NCBI GenBank assembly: GCA_944377745.1
Contig: CALWFV010000041.1
Span: 1-33,166 of the forward strand
DNA length: 33,166 nucleotides
From: an uncultured Mediterraneibacter sp.
GTDB lineage: Bacteria > Bacillota > Clostridia > Lachnospirales > Lachnospiraceae
Direction: 5' to 3'
The notes below the pieces were generated by a model. The model worked only from the letters and a program-made list of their open reading frames with translations, searched no databases and was not told the DNA's origin. This document shows, one piece after another, positions 24,715 through 32,751 of the stretch. The position numbers and the translations under genes are program-made. Every line of letters starts with the position of its first letter. Positions within the stretch are counted from its first letter, which is position 1.

Positions 24715-24891
24715 CCCGCTACAGGTGTCATATCGCAAAACCGTTCCGCTTTACCTCAAAGATTGGAATGTTTGTAACGCCAAAGAATATGTTCGTGCAG
24801 TGGCACTCCATATCCTTTGTCTAACAAACAGAACCAATGCTTTTCGGAACGCTCTCACTTGATGTTTTGCTCACTTGACACCTGTAGCGGG
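24715..24891 (-). repeat. Rod-shaped inverted-repeat element, copy 1
   Basis: Terminal arms CCCGCTACAGGTGTCA (24715-24730) and TGACACCTGTAGCGGG (24876-24891) are perfect. Internal stems continue inward, including an 11-bp stem at 24781-24791/24809-24819 with one wobble. The sequence is homologous, in reverse orientation, to the element at 26668-26846. Homology extends into flanks, to about 24702 and 24914. It lies between the convergent 3' ends of agcS and the DUF2000 gene. The wobble pair is G-U only on the - strand, which hints at RNA made from that strand, downstream of DUF2000. It fills most of the gene-free stretch 24696-25031; I see nothing else convincing there. Confidence 0.85.
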
Positions 24892-25031
24892 ATTACTTTA
24901 TTCAAAACGGAAGATCATTTGAGAGAGGGGTAGGTCCATCCGGCGGGGTAACAGGAAGCACAAAAGATGCTTAAAATGCGCTATTAAATCTGTGTTCCGG
25001 CTTATTTTTTTATCCGGACAGCTTCACCTCT

Positions 25032-25454
25032 TTATCGCAACAGTGGCATGCTGCCCGTAAGCTTATTGACTTTTTTCTTTGTACCGCAGATTGCAATGCC
25101 TAAATAAGACAATTCTGGCTCGGATGCTGCTCTCATTCGCCCTGCAAACTCATCGTAAGTTTTGCAGCTCTGTGCCAGATCAGAGAAATCAACTACTGTC
25201 AAATCTGCATATTCCGGTTCAAACAGCTTTTTGCGGACTGCTTTTATCGTATCGACATTTTCCTTTAAAATGGGCACAGGAAATTCGATAATCCCTAAAT
25301 GGGCATTTCCATTTTTGTCACAAACATCTGCACCAACCACTTCCGGCATGTTTTTTCCCAGAGTAATGCCCATGATAGCCGCGGTATTTGCTATAAGCCC
25401 GGGCGGAAGTTGTTCGTCAATTATCATAACACATTTTTCATTTTGTAAATCCAT
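25032..25454 (-). CDS. DUF2000 family protein
   Basis: The 140-residue protein matches DUF2000, a family related in fold to peptidyl-tRNA hydrolase 2. Typical stretches are KCVMIIDEQLPPGLIANTAAIMGITLGK near the start, then EVVGADVCDKNGNAHLGIIEFPVPIL, and a terminal YLGIAICGTKKKVNKLTGSMPLLR. It has no membrane segment. GGAGG is 8 bases before the ATG. It is divergent from the CPBP gene with a 264-base gap and ends towards repeat copy 1. Relatives often sit beside transcription regulators; the molecular role is not known. Confidence 0.9.
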   Translation of the reverse strand: MDLQNEKCVMIIDEQLPPGLIANTAAIMGITLGKNMPEVVGADVCDKNGNAHLGIIEFPVPILKENVDTIKAVRKKLFEPEYADLTVVDFSDLAQSCKTYDEFAGRMRAASEPELSYLGIAICGTKKKVNKLTGSMPLLR

Positions 25455-25561
25455 TTCTATTCCCTCCGATTACGGATCATATTTTACAGATGTATTTTTC
25501 AATATTCTTATAAAATATCGTCAATTTTTCGAAATAACTTCCCGGCTTATCTCACCTGTAT

Positions 25562-25609
25562 TCAGACTTTTGCCTCTTTCAGAAACAAGGCAGAATTATC
25601 CTTGTCCAT
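25562..25609 (-). other. 15-codon frame with strong ribosome binding site, possibly a gene remnant
   Basis: ATG 25607-25609 has AAGGAG 6 bases upstream and reads MDKDNSALFLKEAKV, then stops. A one-base shift at the stop opens further sense codons (LNTGEISREVISK), so this may be the start of a frameshifted small gene, or a leader of the DUF2000 transcript. The frame overlaps the rightward CPBP promoter on the other strand. Weak evidence. Confidence 0.3.
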
Positions 25610-25630
25610 AAAAAGCTCCTTCGTTATAAT
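25602..25630 (+). promoter_or_regulatory. Promoter for the CPBP protease gene
   Basis: TTGTCC (25602-25607), 17 bases, perfect TATAAT (25625-25630), about 80 bases before the first transcribed gene start. Confidence 0.7.
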
Positions 25631-25718
25631 ATATTCACAAAGCGTCACTCTCTTTGTTCCTGACAGCATTCAGGAATATGAAGAATTTAATCATCGGAGT
25701 TACGGAGGAAAATAGTAA

Positions 25719-26594
25719 GTGTCAGATAAGAAAATCGTATTACAGTTTATCGCGTTGACCTTTGGAATCGCCTATGCGACGTCGGGCATATTGATCGTTC
25801 TTGGGCACTTTGGATACAGGGTTTACGGACTGGTCCATTCGTTCCGACAGTTTGCAGCGAATATCCCTTTTGCCATCTATATCCTGTCTCCTGCGATTGC
25901 ATCCTATGTCATTCTCAAAAATAACAAAAAGATATCCGGGGTTCAGGAATGGTTGAAAACCGTTTTTTGCGTAAAAAGTAAGAGTTTTGTTTATTTTGTC
26001 ATCTTCGCTGTTCTTGTACTGTATTTTGGAATAAATATGGCGGTGTCAGGACATGTGGGAATGGCTCTTCCCTTTTATATGTTCTTTCTCTCCCTGCCGG
26101 GAAATCTTTTTATCGGCGGCCTGGAAGAGGCGGGATGGACCTATGTACTGCAACCCAGGATGGATCAAAAGTATGGATTTTTGCTTTCTTCTGTCCTGGT
26201 TGGAATCATCTGGATTTTCTGGCATGTTCCTCTCTTCTTTATCCCCGGGACCGCTCACTGTGAAGGACAGATTGATTTTTGGATGTTCAACGTTCAGGTC
26301 ATATCATTAAGCTTTTTCAGAGGAGCCATTTATCGGATAGGGGAAGGAAATCTTCCCCTATCCCCGGCGATACCACGGGCAGCTCACGGCAAAGCCGTTC
26401 GCTGTCCGTTGCCCGTCGGATGTCCGCATGTCTTTCCGTTTATGCTTTTCCATACCATGTTTAACTCCGCATCCTCCCTGTTCGGTTCTACAACAATGAC
26501 ATGGTCAGGAACAATTACCGCAAATACTGCAATGATACTCATTTCAATATTGATCGTTAGCGTATATGGCAGGACACAAAGTCTGAAAATGTAG
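25719..26594 (+). CDS. CPBP (CAAX/bacteriocin-processing-like) membrane protease with in-frame insertion
   Basis: The 291-residue multi-pass protein has the CPBP motifs: GGLEEAGWTYVLQPRMDQKYG (Glu136, Glu137), then IIWIFWHVPLFF (His169), then MLFHTMFNSAS (His245). Relatives act as intramembrane proteases, some in bacteriocin maturation or immunity. GTG 25719-25721 is the start, with GGAGG 10 bases upstream. Between GAIYR and FPFMLFHTMFN lies a stretch (~206-240) of Gly/Pro/Arg-rich, non-membrane residues that I do not expect in the family. At DNA level it holds two hairpins. The frame stays open across it and the downstream His motif is kept, so activity is uncertain. It faces the DUF2000 gene and is followed by repeat copy 2. 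Confidence 0.85.
   Translation: MSDKKIVLQFIALTFGIAYATSGILIVLGHFGYRVYGLVHSFRQFAANIPFAIYILSPAIASYVILKNNKKISGVQEWLKTVFCVKSKSFVYFVIFAVLVLYFGINMAVSGHVGMALPFYMFFLSLPGNLFIGGLEEAGWTYVLQPRMDQKYGFLLSSVLVGIIWIFWHVPLFFIPGTAHCEGQIDFWMFNVQVISLSFFRGAIYRIGEGNLPLSPAIPRAAHGKAVRCPLPVGCPHVFPFMLFHTMFNSASSLFGSTTMTWSGTITANTAMILISILIVSVYGRTQSLKM
26334..26421. repeat. Palindromic insertion inside the CPBP gene
   Basis: Two hairpins in series. GGATAGGGGAAG (26335-26346) pairs perfectly with CTTCCCCTATCC (26352-26363). ACGGGCA (26375-26381) pairs with TGCCCGT (26410-26416), enclosing ACGGC/GCCGT (26386, 26394). CGGAT occurs at both ends (26334 and 26417). The exact borders are not certain: the 83-base spacing of the CGGAT copies is not a multiple of three. 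Confidence 0.6.
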
Positions 26595-26667
26595 CTGTAA
26601 AGGCAAAAACAAATAATTGCTTCACCTTCCGTCTTTCTATATTTTCTTCCGTTTTGGATAAAGTAAT

Positions 26668-26846
26668 CCCGCCGTGGGTGTCATATGAGCAAAACATCAA
26701 GTGAGAGCGTTCCGAAAAGCATTCGTTCTGGATGTTAGCAGGAGGCAGATGAAGTGCCATTGCACGAACATCTGCCTCCTGTGTTACATCCATTCGAATC
26801 TTTGAGGTAAAGCGGAACGGTTTTGCGATATGACACCCACGGCGGG
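26668..26846 (+). repeat. Rod-shaped inverted-repeat element, copy 2
   Basis: Terminal arms CCCGCCGTGGGTGTCATAT (26668-26686) and their exact complement (26828-26846) enclose further stems: GCAAAAC/GTTTTGC (26689, 26820), CGTTCCG/CGGAACG (26708, 26813), TTCG/CGAA (26722, 26795), GGATGT/ACATCC (26730, 26786), a 13-bp stem (26739-26751/26769-26781) and GTGC/GCAC (26754, 26762). It is an inverted homologue of copy 1 at 24715-24891. Shared flanks reach 26645 and 26859. It lies between the convergent CPBP and acyltransferase genes and may also serve as terminator. Confidence 0.87.
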
Positions 26847-26878
26847 ATGGACTTTTATCTACAAACATATTTTTCTAA

Positions 26879-27892
26879 TCACGAAATCACTCTTCCCCAT
26901 TTAAACCTGTGCAGCAGCCAGATGCATCCGAAGGACAGCCCGGCGATCACCACGGTCAGCACCGGGACTGCGCCCCATGCCGGAAGGGCTGTTACCGGCA
27001 CAAATTTCCTGTAAATGTCCAGGAAGAAGATATGGATCAGGTAGATGCCGAAGGAAGCCTTTCCAAAGGCGTCGATCACCCGCCGTGCTTTCTCAGAGGG
27101 AGTATATTTCGCCCCGCTCAGTCTGATCATAAACAGGAAAAAGAAAACACTGGTCAGGATCATAAATGGCGTGCTGTATGCCAGCATCTTGTCGCTGTGG
27201 GCATTGCCGGACAGCGTAAACCACATGGAGGAGCCAAAGGTGATCAGAAGGCTGACAATCGAGATGAGTACCGCCATTCTCTGGCCCACCCGGATATGCT
27301 TTCTGTATTTGAACAGATAGTATCCGATCAAAACGTAGAAGAAATAAACCCTGTCACCCACGATGGGGATATCATAATAGAGCTGTCCTCCTGCCACACC
27401 GGCAAGATAGTTTATAAGGACCGCTGCGCTGATCAGGATCACAAACACCTTTTCCAGCTTTATGGTCATGTTTCTGCAGAGGACCTGGAAGAAAGGCAGG
27501 ACCAGATAGATCGGGATCATCGCGTAGAGATACCACAGATGTGCCTTGGTGGGGACATACCAGATCTGTCTCAGGTCATAGTCTCTTCCATCGTAAAAAA
27601 TATTCCATACATAATAAAGCAGGCTCCAGACGATCAGCGCCGCCAGAAACCGCAGCAGACGTTTCGCATGTTTCTCAAGAGGTTCTTCCCTCCCCAGGAG
27701 CAGCGCCCCGGATATCATAAAGAAACAGGGCACACTCACTCTCGCCGCCGCATCCAGCAGCAGAGAGAACGTATAGTCCGGCAGTGTGATCTGCCGGAAG
27801 GACCGGCAGTAAAAATTCGTGATATGGATAACGATGACAAAAAGAAATGATATCATCCTCACCAGTTCCAGGTTATAGTTTTTTCCTCTCAT
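26879..27892 (-). CDS. Acyltransferase family 3 membrane protein
   Basis: The 337-residue protein has about ten membrane segments and belongs to the Acyl_transf_3 (OafA/WecH-like) family, which O-acetylates cell-surface sugars or related acceptors. Early landmarks are NLELVRMISFLFVIVIHITNF (the His is the proposed catalytic residue), VSVPCFFMISGALLLGRE, AHLWYLYAMIPIYLVLPFF and the C-terminal KASFGIYLIHIFFLDI. AGGGG is 9 bases before the ATG. It follows the Y-family polymerase gene by 30 bases. The acceptor is unknown. Confidence 0.92.
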   Translation of the reverse strand: MRGKNYNLELVRMISFLFVIVIHITNFYCRSFRQITLPDYTFSLLLDAAARVSVPCFFMISGALLLGREEPLEKHAKRLLRFLAALIVWSLLYYVWNIFYDGRDYDLRQIWYVPTKAHLWYLYAMIPIYLVLPFFQVLCRNMTIKLEKVFVILISAAVLINYLAGVAGGQLYYDIPIVGDRVYFFYVLIGYYLFKYRKHIRVGQRMAVLISIVSLLITFGSSMWFTLSGNAHSDKMLAYSTPFMILTSVFFFLFMIRLSGAKYTPSEKARRVIDAFGKASFGIYLIHIFFLDIYRKFVPVTALPAWGAVPVLTVVIAGLSFGCIWLLHRFKWGRVIS

Positions 27893-27922
27893 CTGTTCTT
27901 TCCCCTCAATTCCATTTCCGTT

Positions 27923-29191
27923 TTATATATCCCTGCTGTCCCGTGTGTTTTCTGCCCTTTCTGTTCTTGGGCCGCCGGAAGTTTTCGATCCGGGCCGCTT
28001 CATCAGGCTCGCCTTCACAACGGCGCCGCTTCCGTAACGCGTATTCAGTTCATCCAGAGCTTTTTTCAGCTTTTTATGCTTTTCGTCCGGCTCTTTCGGG
28101 ATCTCGATATCAAAGATCGAGAGCTGTTCCGGCTCTCCTTCGTCTACAAGTTTGGACGTACGGATTCCCAGAAGGCGCACCGGCTCCCCGCTCCATGCCT
28201 CCCGGAACAGGGAACAGGCAGTCTCATACAAAACGTCCGGATCATTGGACGGTTTCTCCAGCTGGGTCTGGTGGGAGCTGGAACGAAAATCATAATATTT
28301 GACTTCCATGCTCACCATCCCTGCCTTCTGTCCTGCCTTTTTCAGGCGTCTCCCAACACTGTCCGCAAGTTCCCGGAACACAGGCAGAGTATCTTCATAG
28401 GTTTGGGCGTCCTCCGAGAGAGTCGTGGAATTCCCGATCCCTTTTGCCTGCTCCGGTTCCGCCTGGATGAGATCCGTCCCGATCCCGTTGGCAAATTCCC
28501 AGAGCATCTTCCCGTGGCTTTTCAGATGGAGCATGATCAGCTTCAGGTCCGCCTGCGCCAGGTCGCCGATGGTATTGATCTCCAGTTTTTTCAGCACTTC
28601 CACGCTGGATCGCCCCGCCATGTACAGGTCGCTGATGGGGAGAGGCCACATCTTCTCTTTGATCTCCTCCGGGAAAAGAGTGTGGATCCGATCAGGTTTC
28701 TCAAAATCCGATGCCATCTTTGCCAGCAGTTTATTTGTGGAGATGCCGATATTTACCGTGAATCCAAAGCGCTCTTTTATCCCGTCCTTGATCTCCAGCG
28801 CCCCGTCCACCGGGGAGTTCCACCGGTGCGCGATGGAGGTAAAATCCATGTAGCACTCATCCACGCTGACCTGTTCGATCTCTTTCGTAAATGTCCGAAG
28901 ATAGTCCATCAGGAGCCGGCTCTTCTCCCGGTACATCCTGTGGTCCGGCAGCGCCGTCACAAGATTCGGACACTTACGAAAGGCATTCGCAACAGGTTCC
29001 CCCGTGCGGATGCCAAATTTTTTCGCGGCGGGAGACTTGGCGAGTACCACGCCGTGGCGGGACTTCTGGTCTCCGCCGATGATGGCAGGTATCTCGCGCA
29101 GGTCTACTGCCGCGCCGTTTTTCAGTTGTTCTACCGCTGTCCAGCTAAGATAAGCGGAATTCACGTCGATATGGAAAATAATCGATGCCAT
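27923..29191 (-). CDS. dinB: Y-family DNA polymerase (Pol IV type)
   Basis: A translesion polymerase of 422 residues. The active-site Asp9 is in IIFHIDVNSAYLSW, and Asp111/Glu112 are in SVDECYMDF. HRMYREKSR, VNIGISTNKLLAKMASDFEKP and a thumb region follow, then the little-finger domain. EQLSIFD at ~355-361 fits a beta-clamp binding motif. The last ~30 residues are Arg/Ser/Thr-rich and probably disordered. AAGGAG is 8 bases before the ATG. It is 35 bases downstream of clpB, so read-through from the clpB heat-shock promoter is possible. Confidence 0.94.
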   Translation of the reverse strand: MASIIFHIDVNSAYLSWTAVEQLKNGAAVDLREIPAIIGGDQKSRHGVVLAKSPAAKKFGIRTGEPVANAFRKCPNLVTALPDHRMYREKSRLLMDYLRTFTKEIEQVSVDECYMDFTSIAHRWNSPVDGALEIKDGIKERFGFTVNIGISTNKLLAKMASDFEKPDRIHTLFPEEIKEKMWPLPISDLYMAGRSSVEVLKKLEINTIGDLAQADLKLIMLHLKSHGKMLWEFANGIGTDLIQAEPEQAKGIGNSTTLSEDAQTYEDTLPVFRELADSVGRRLKKAGQKAGMVSMEVKYYDFRSSSHQTQLEKPSNDPDVLYETACSLFREAWSGEPVRLLGIRTSKLVDEGEPEQLSIFDIEIPKEPDEKHKKLKKALDELNTRYGSGAVVKASLMKRPGSKTSGGPRTERAENTRDSRDI

Positions 29192-29226
29192 CGGGCATTC
29201 TCCTTTTTTGAAGGACCCGTGCCGCC

Positions 29227-31830
29227 TTATTCTGCGGCAGTGATCTGTCCTTTGACCGTTGCCTGGAGCTTTCCGTCCGCCACGTCGATGAGGATCGTAT
29301 CTCCACGCCCCACATTTCCGGCGAGGATCAGCCTTGCGGCAAGAGTCTCCACATTTTTCTGCAGGTATCTCTTAAGCGGTCTTGCTCCGTACATCGGATC
29401 GTATCCGCCCTCCACGACGAAATCTTTCGCCGCATCGGTGAGCTCAACGCGCAGTTCCTTCTCTACAAGACGTTTGTTGACGTCAGCGATCAGTAAGTCA
29501 ATGATGGCATGAATATTTGTTTTCGTCAATGGTTTGAACATAATTATCTCATCGAGACGGTTCAGGAACTCCGGTCTGAAGTGTGCCTTTAACTCATTCA
29601 TGGTCATTTCCTGGCTGCTCTCGTCCAGTGTGCCGTCCTCCTGAATGCCTTCAAGAAGATAGTTCGCGCCGATATTGGACGTCATGATCAGGATCGTATT
29701 TTTAAAGTCCACGGTCCGCCCCTGAGAATCCGTGATCCGCCCGTCGTCAAGCACCTGAAGAAGTACATTGAACACATCAGGATGGGCCTTCTCGATCTCA
29801 TCGAAGAGCACAACAGAGTACGGTTTTCTCCGCACTGCCTCGGTGAGCTGTCCGCCTTCGTCATATCCTACATATCCCGGAGGCGCTCCGATCAGTCTGG
29901 ACACGGAGTATTTCTCCATGTATTCACTCATATCGATACGAACCATGTTGTTCTCATCGTCGAACAGGCTCTGGGCAAGGGCTTTTGCAAGCTCTGTCTT
30001 ACCCACTCCGGTAGGTCCGAGGAACAGGAAGGATCCGATCGGTTTCGTCGGGTCTTTGATCCCCGCTTTGGAGCGGATAATCGCCTCTGTGACAAGTTCC
30101 ACGCCCTCATCCTGTCCGATGACACGTTTGTGCAGTTCATCGGCAAGATGGAGGGTCTTGCTCCTCTCACTCTCGTTGAGTTTTGCCACCGGAATCCCGG
30201 TCCAGCGAGACACGATCCTTGCGATCTCGTCGTCTGTCACGGCTTCATGGACAAGGGACAGGTCTTTCTCCTTTACCTTCTCTTCCTCTTCTTCCAACTG
30301 TTTCTGGAGCTGAGGCAGTCTTCCGTACTGAAGCTCTGCCGCCTTGTTCAGATCATATTCTCTCTGTGCCTTCTGGATATCCTTATTGACCTGCTCGATC
30401 TCCTCACGGATCTTCTGGACACGCTCAACGGATTTCTTCTCATTCTCCCACTGTACTTTCTTGCCTGCATACTCTTCTCTCAGGCCTGCCAGTTCTTCCT
30501 GGAGATGTTCCAGACGCTCTTTGCTCAGGCGGTCCTCCTCTTTCTTGAGGGCTTCCTCCTCGATCTCAAGCTGCATCACACGCCGTCTTAACTCATCCAG
30601 CTCTGTCGGCATGGAATCAAGCTCTGTCTTGATCAGGGCGCAGGCTTCATCCACCAGGTCGATTGCCTTATCCGGCAGGAAACGGTCGGAAATATAGCGG
30701 TGCGAAAGCGTCGCGGCCGCAACAAGGGCGCTGTCCGTGATCTTCACGCCGTGGAACACTTCATAACGTTCCTTCAGACCTCTCAGGATCGAGATGGCGT
30801 CCTCCACACTGGGTTCATCTACCATGACCGGCTGGAAACGACGTTCCAGAGCGGCGTCTTTTTCAATATACTGGCGGTACTCATCCAGAGTGGTGGCGCC
30901 GATGCAGTGCAGTTCGCCTCTGGCGAGCATGGGCTTCAGCATATTTCCCGCATCCATAGCGCCGTCTGTCTTCCCGGCTCCTACGATAGTATGAAGCTCA
31001 TCGATGAACAGGATGATCTTTCCTTCGCTGTTCTTCACTTCCTCAAGGACGGCTTTCAGACGTTCCTCAAACTCGCCGCGGTATTTTGCACCGGCCACAA
31101 GAGCCCCCATATCCAGGGAGAAGATCGTCTTCTCTTTCAACCCTTCCGGCACATCGCCGCTGACGATACGCTGCGCCAGGCCTTCTACAACCGCAGTCTT
31201 ACCTACGCCGGGTTCTCCAATGAGAACCGGGTTGTTCTTTGTCTTACGGGAAAGGATACGGATCACATTCCGGATCTCCTCGTCACGTCCGATGACCGGA
31301 TCCAGCTTCTGCTCTCTTGCGCGCTCCACCAGATCCTGGCCATATTTGTTCAGTGTGTCATAAGTTGCTTCCGGATTGTCGCTGGTCACTCTCTGGTTTC
31401 CTCTGACCGTAGAAAGAGCCTGGAGGAATCCCTCCCGGCTGATGCCAAACTCACGGAAGATCTGTTTCATATCTCTGCTTGCATATTTTAAAAGCGCGAG
31501 GAAAAGATGTTCAACGGAAACATATTCGTCTCCCATCTGTTTTGCTTCGTCTTCTGCGTGGATCAGGACATTGTTGAGATCCTGTCCGACGTATGCCTGT
31601 CCGCCCTGTACCTTCGGGCGTTTTCCTATAGCCTGCTCTACTCTGTCGATGAAGAGCTGGCCCTGTATACTCATTTTTTCCATCAGCTTCAGGATCAGGC
31701 TGTCGTCCTGCGTCAGCAGGGCATAGAGCAGATGCTCCTGTGCCAGTTCCTGGTTGCCGTTATCCGCTGCGATCTTTTCACAGTTCTGGACTGCCTGCAG
31801 CGAGTTCTGTGTAAATTTATTGATATTCAT
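29227..31830 (-). CDS. clpB: ATP-dependent disaggregase ClpB
   Basis: ClpB, with DnaK, rescues aggregated proteins. The 867 residues comprise the Clp N domain (~1-145), AAA-1 with Walker A GEPGVGKT and [12 protein letters not shown], the long coiled-coil middle domain (~410-530, Glu/Lys/Leu-rich), AAA-2 with GPTGVGKTE and LFDEIEKAH, and the C-terminal D2-small domain. The presence of the middle domain separates it from ClpC/ClpA. I choose ATG 31828-31830 ([10 protein letters not shown]), because AAGGAGG is 7 bases upstream; an ATG two codons earlier abuts the site. A promoter and operator-like repeats lie just upstream. Confidence 0.97.
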   Translation of the reverse strand: MNINKFTQNSLQAVQNCEKIAADNGNQELAQEHLLYALLTQDDSLILKLMEKMSIQGQLFIDRVEQAIGKRPKVQGGQAYVGQDLNNVLIHAEDEAKQMGDEYVSVEHLFLALLKYASRDMKQIFREFGISREGFLQALSTVRGNQRVTSDNPEATYDTLNKYGQDLVERAREQKLDPVIGRDEEIRNVIRILSRKTKNNPVLIGEPGVGKTAVVEGLAQRIVSGDVPEGLKEKTIFSLDMGALVAGAKYRGEFEERLKAVLEEVKNSEGKIILFIDELHTIVGAGKTDGAMDAGNMLKPMLARGELHCIGATTLDEYRQYIEKDAALERRFQPVMVDEPSVEDAISILRGLKERYEVFHGVKITDSALVAAATLSHRYISDRFLPDKAIDLVDEACALIKTELDSMPTELDELRRRVMQLEIEEEALKKEEDRLSKERLEHLQEELAGLREEYAGKKVQWENEKKSVERVQKIREEIEQVNKDIQKAQREYDLNKAAELQYGRLPQLQKQLEEEEEKVKEKDLSLVHEAVTDDEIARIVSRWTGIPVAKLNESERSKTLHLADELHKRVIGQDEGVELVTEAIIRSKAGIKDPTKPIGSFLFLGPTGVGKTELAKALAQSLFDDENNMVRIDMSEYMEKYSVSRLIGAPPGYVGYDEGGQLTEAVRRKPYSVVLFDEIEKAHPDVFNVLLQVLDDGRITDSQGRTVDFKNTILIMTSNIGANYLLEGIQEDGTLDESSQEMTMNELKAHFRPEFLNRLDEIIMFKPLTKTNIHAIIDLLIADVNKRLVEKELRVELTDAAKDFVVEGGYDPMYGARPLKRYLQKNVETLAARLILAGNVGRGDTILIDVADGKLQATVKGQITAAE

Positions 31831-31842
31831 GGTCATCCCTCC

Positions 31843-31920
31843 TTGCTAACCACTACTTGTTTTCGTGTTCTAGTAGCAATATAGCAAAAGTTGTTAGCCA
31901 CGTCAAGCCTCGAGTGCTAA
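31843..31920 (-). promoter_or_regulatory. clpB promoter with CIRCE-like half site and repeated boxes
   Basis: On the - strand TTGACG (31901-31906), 17 bases, TATATT (31878-31883). TTAGCACTC, an exact CIRCE half (+ strand GAGTGCTAA, 31912-31920), lies upstream; the other half is degenerate (TTAGCCAC at 31894-31901). TTGYTARCCAC occurs twice in the same direction, at 31843-31853, touching the ribosome binding site, and at 31891-31901. HrcA-like or other heat-shock repression is likely. I see no CtsR heptad repeat. Confidence 0.7.
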
Positions 31921-31930
31921 TTTCTTAAAT

Positions 31931-32095
31931 TTAAGTATAGAAAGTATAGAAAAAGTGGTTGATCCCGGAGACGCCTGTGCCTATTGAAAGCAGGTAATTT
32001 ACCCCTGTGACTGTGTCAACGACAATCTGTATTGCTCCAAATCCCAATGTCTGTTCTTCCTTAACCTGAAATCGCTTCTCTTTTTTCTCAAACAT
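31931..32095 (-). CDS. Small DUF6440-like protein, possibly C-terminally altered
   Basis: A 54-residue frame begins ATG 32093-32095 with GAGG 7 bases upstream. It reads MFEKKEKRFQVKEEQTLGFGA, then IQIVVDTVTGVNYLLS, which resembles the small DUF6440 proteins of Firmicutes (a charged start, then a beta-type core with TGVNYL). The family usually continues with a Gly-rich Leu-Thr-Pro-Leu segment; here the end is instead INHFFYTFYT beside a repeated TATACTTTC tract. The 3' end may therefore be altered. It is too short for a firm assignment and has no known function. Confidence 0.6.
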   Translation of the reverse strand: MFEKKEKRFQVKEEQTLGFGAIQIVVDTVTGVNYLLSIGTGVSGINHFFYTFYT

Positions 32096-32168
32096 TTTTT
32101 AACCTCTTCCTAATTTTTCTATTTTTGCCAGAACTATCGTCTGTCATGCAAAACGTGAAATGATAATG

Positions 32169-32501
32169 CTACTCCTTCAGATTTTTCAAGGCTGACGGAT
32201 TATTCTCCAGGATTGCGCCGACAGTGGAGCAGCTTTCTAAATCCGGACATTCACCGCAAGTAGCAACGCCCTTTTTCAGTGCGCACTGACGGATTCCGCA
32301 CATACTGTCGCAGAATACGGTTTTCGCGCCTTCAGCACGGCATCCCTGACAGTTAATGTGCTCCGGAAGGATGGGCGCATTATTTAATTCAGCCCACAAC
32401 TTTGCGGTCTTTTCCCGCAGCTTCTGGTCGTCATTGATCGTTGCAAGGTATGCGTCGCATTTTTCACAATCAAGACCGCAATATCCGATCATATTTTTCA
32501 T
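32169..32501 (-). CDS. DUF3795 Cys-rich protein
   Basis: The 110-residue protein opens MIGYCGLDCEKCDAYLAT, the hallmark of DUF3795. Paired Cys follow: INCQGCRAEG, FCDSMCGIRQCALKKGVATCGECPDLESC. About twelve Cys suggest bound zinc or an iron-sulfur cluster; neither is proven. GGAGGGAG stands ~4 bases before the ATG. It follows the gene fragment at 32470-32751, with a 32-base overlap. Confidence 0.9.
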   Translation of the reverse strand: MKNMIGYCGLDCEKCDAYLATINDDQKLREKTAKLWAELNNAPILPEHINCQGCRAEGAKTVFCDSMCGIRQCALKKGVATCGECPDLESCSTVGAILENNPSALKNLKE

Positions 32502-32751
32502 AGACTCCCTCCTTCAGAACAAATTTGTCTTTATAGATATTCAATGATCCGTAATATGTCGAAGACTGAGAGCGTTCTCCTGTTGTAAGAGCGAGCTCCG
32601 GACCATAGTTGAACAAATAGTAATACATATCATGTAATATTTCGAATGTATCATAAACATACTCCGCATCATGCGTTTCGGCCATTTCCTCCACTAACTG
32701 TATCAAGTTCTCAAAATCTGATTTATAGCAATCCAATAATTTATTGCACAT
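32470..32751 (-). CDS. Hypothetical protein, probable fragment beside the IS630 remnant
   Basis: From ATG 32749-32751 the frame encodes ~93 residues, with the protein-like stretch SDFENLIQLVEEMAETHDAE, then YVYDTFEILHDMYYYLF, acidic and helical. No ribosome binding site precedes the ATG, which lies within the last codons of the transposase in another frame. The natural reading is a gene whose 5' part was removed by the IS insertion. I do not recognise the family. The last 11 codons overlap the DUF3795 gene. Confidence 0.4.
   Translation of the reverse strand: MCNKLLDCYKSDFENLIQLVEEMAETHDAEYVYDTFEILHDMYYYLFNYGPELALTTGERSQSSTYYGSLNIYKDKFVLKEGVYEKYDRILRS

Noticed and set aside
23469-24731. Leftward 420-codon frame opposite agcS
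   Set aside because: Its sequence is rich in Asp, Gln, His and Arg, as expected of an antisense shadow. The rightward frame is a clear symporter.
24990-25025. TCCGG/CCGGA pairing downstream of DUF2000 as an intrinsic terminator
   Set aside because: The T run lies in the loop rather than after the stem on either strand.
26909-27850. Rightward 313-codon frame opposite the acyltransferase
   Set aside because: Antisense shadow: charged and His/Gln/Asp-rich throughout, whereas the other strand encodes ten membrane helices.
28076-29512. Rightward 478-codon frame opposite dinB and clpB
   Set aside because: It spans the antisense of two well-supported genes and has no recognisable domain.
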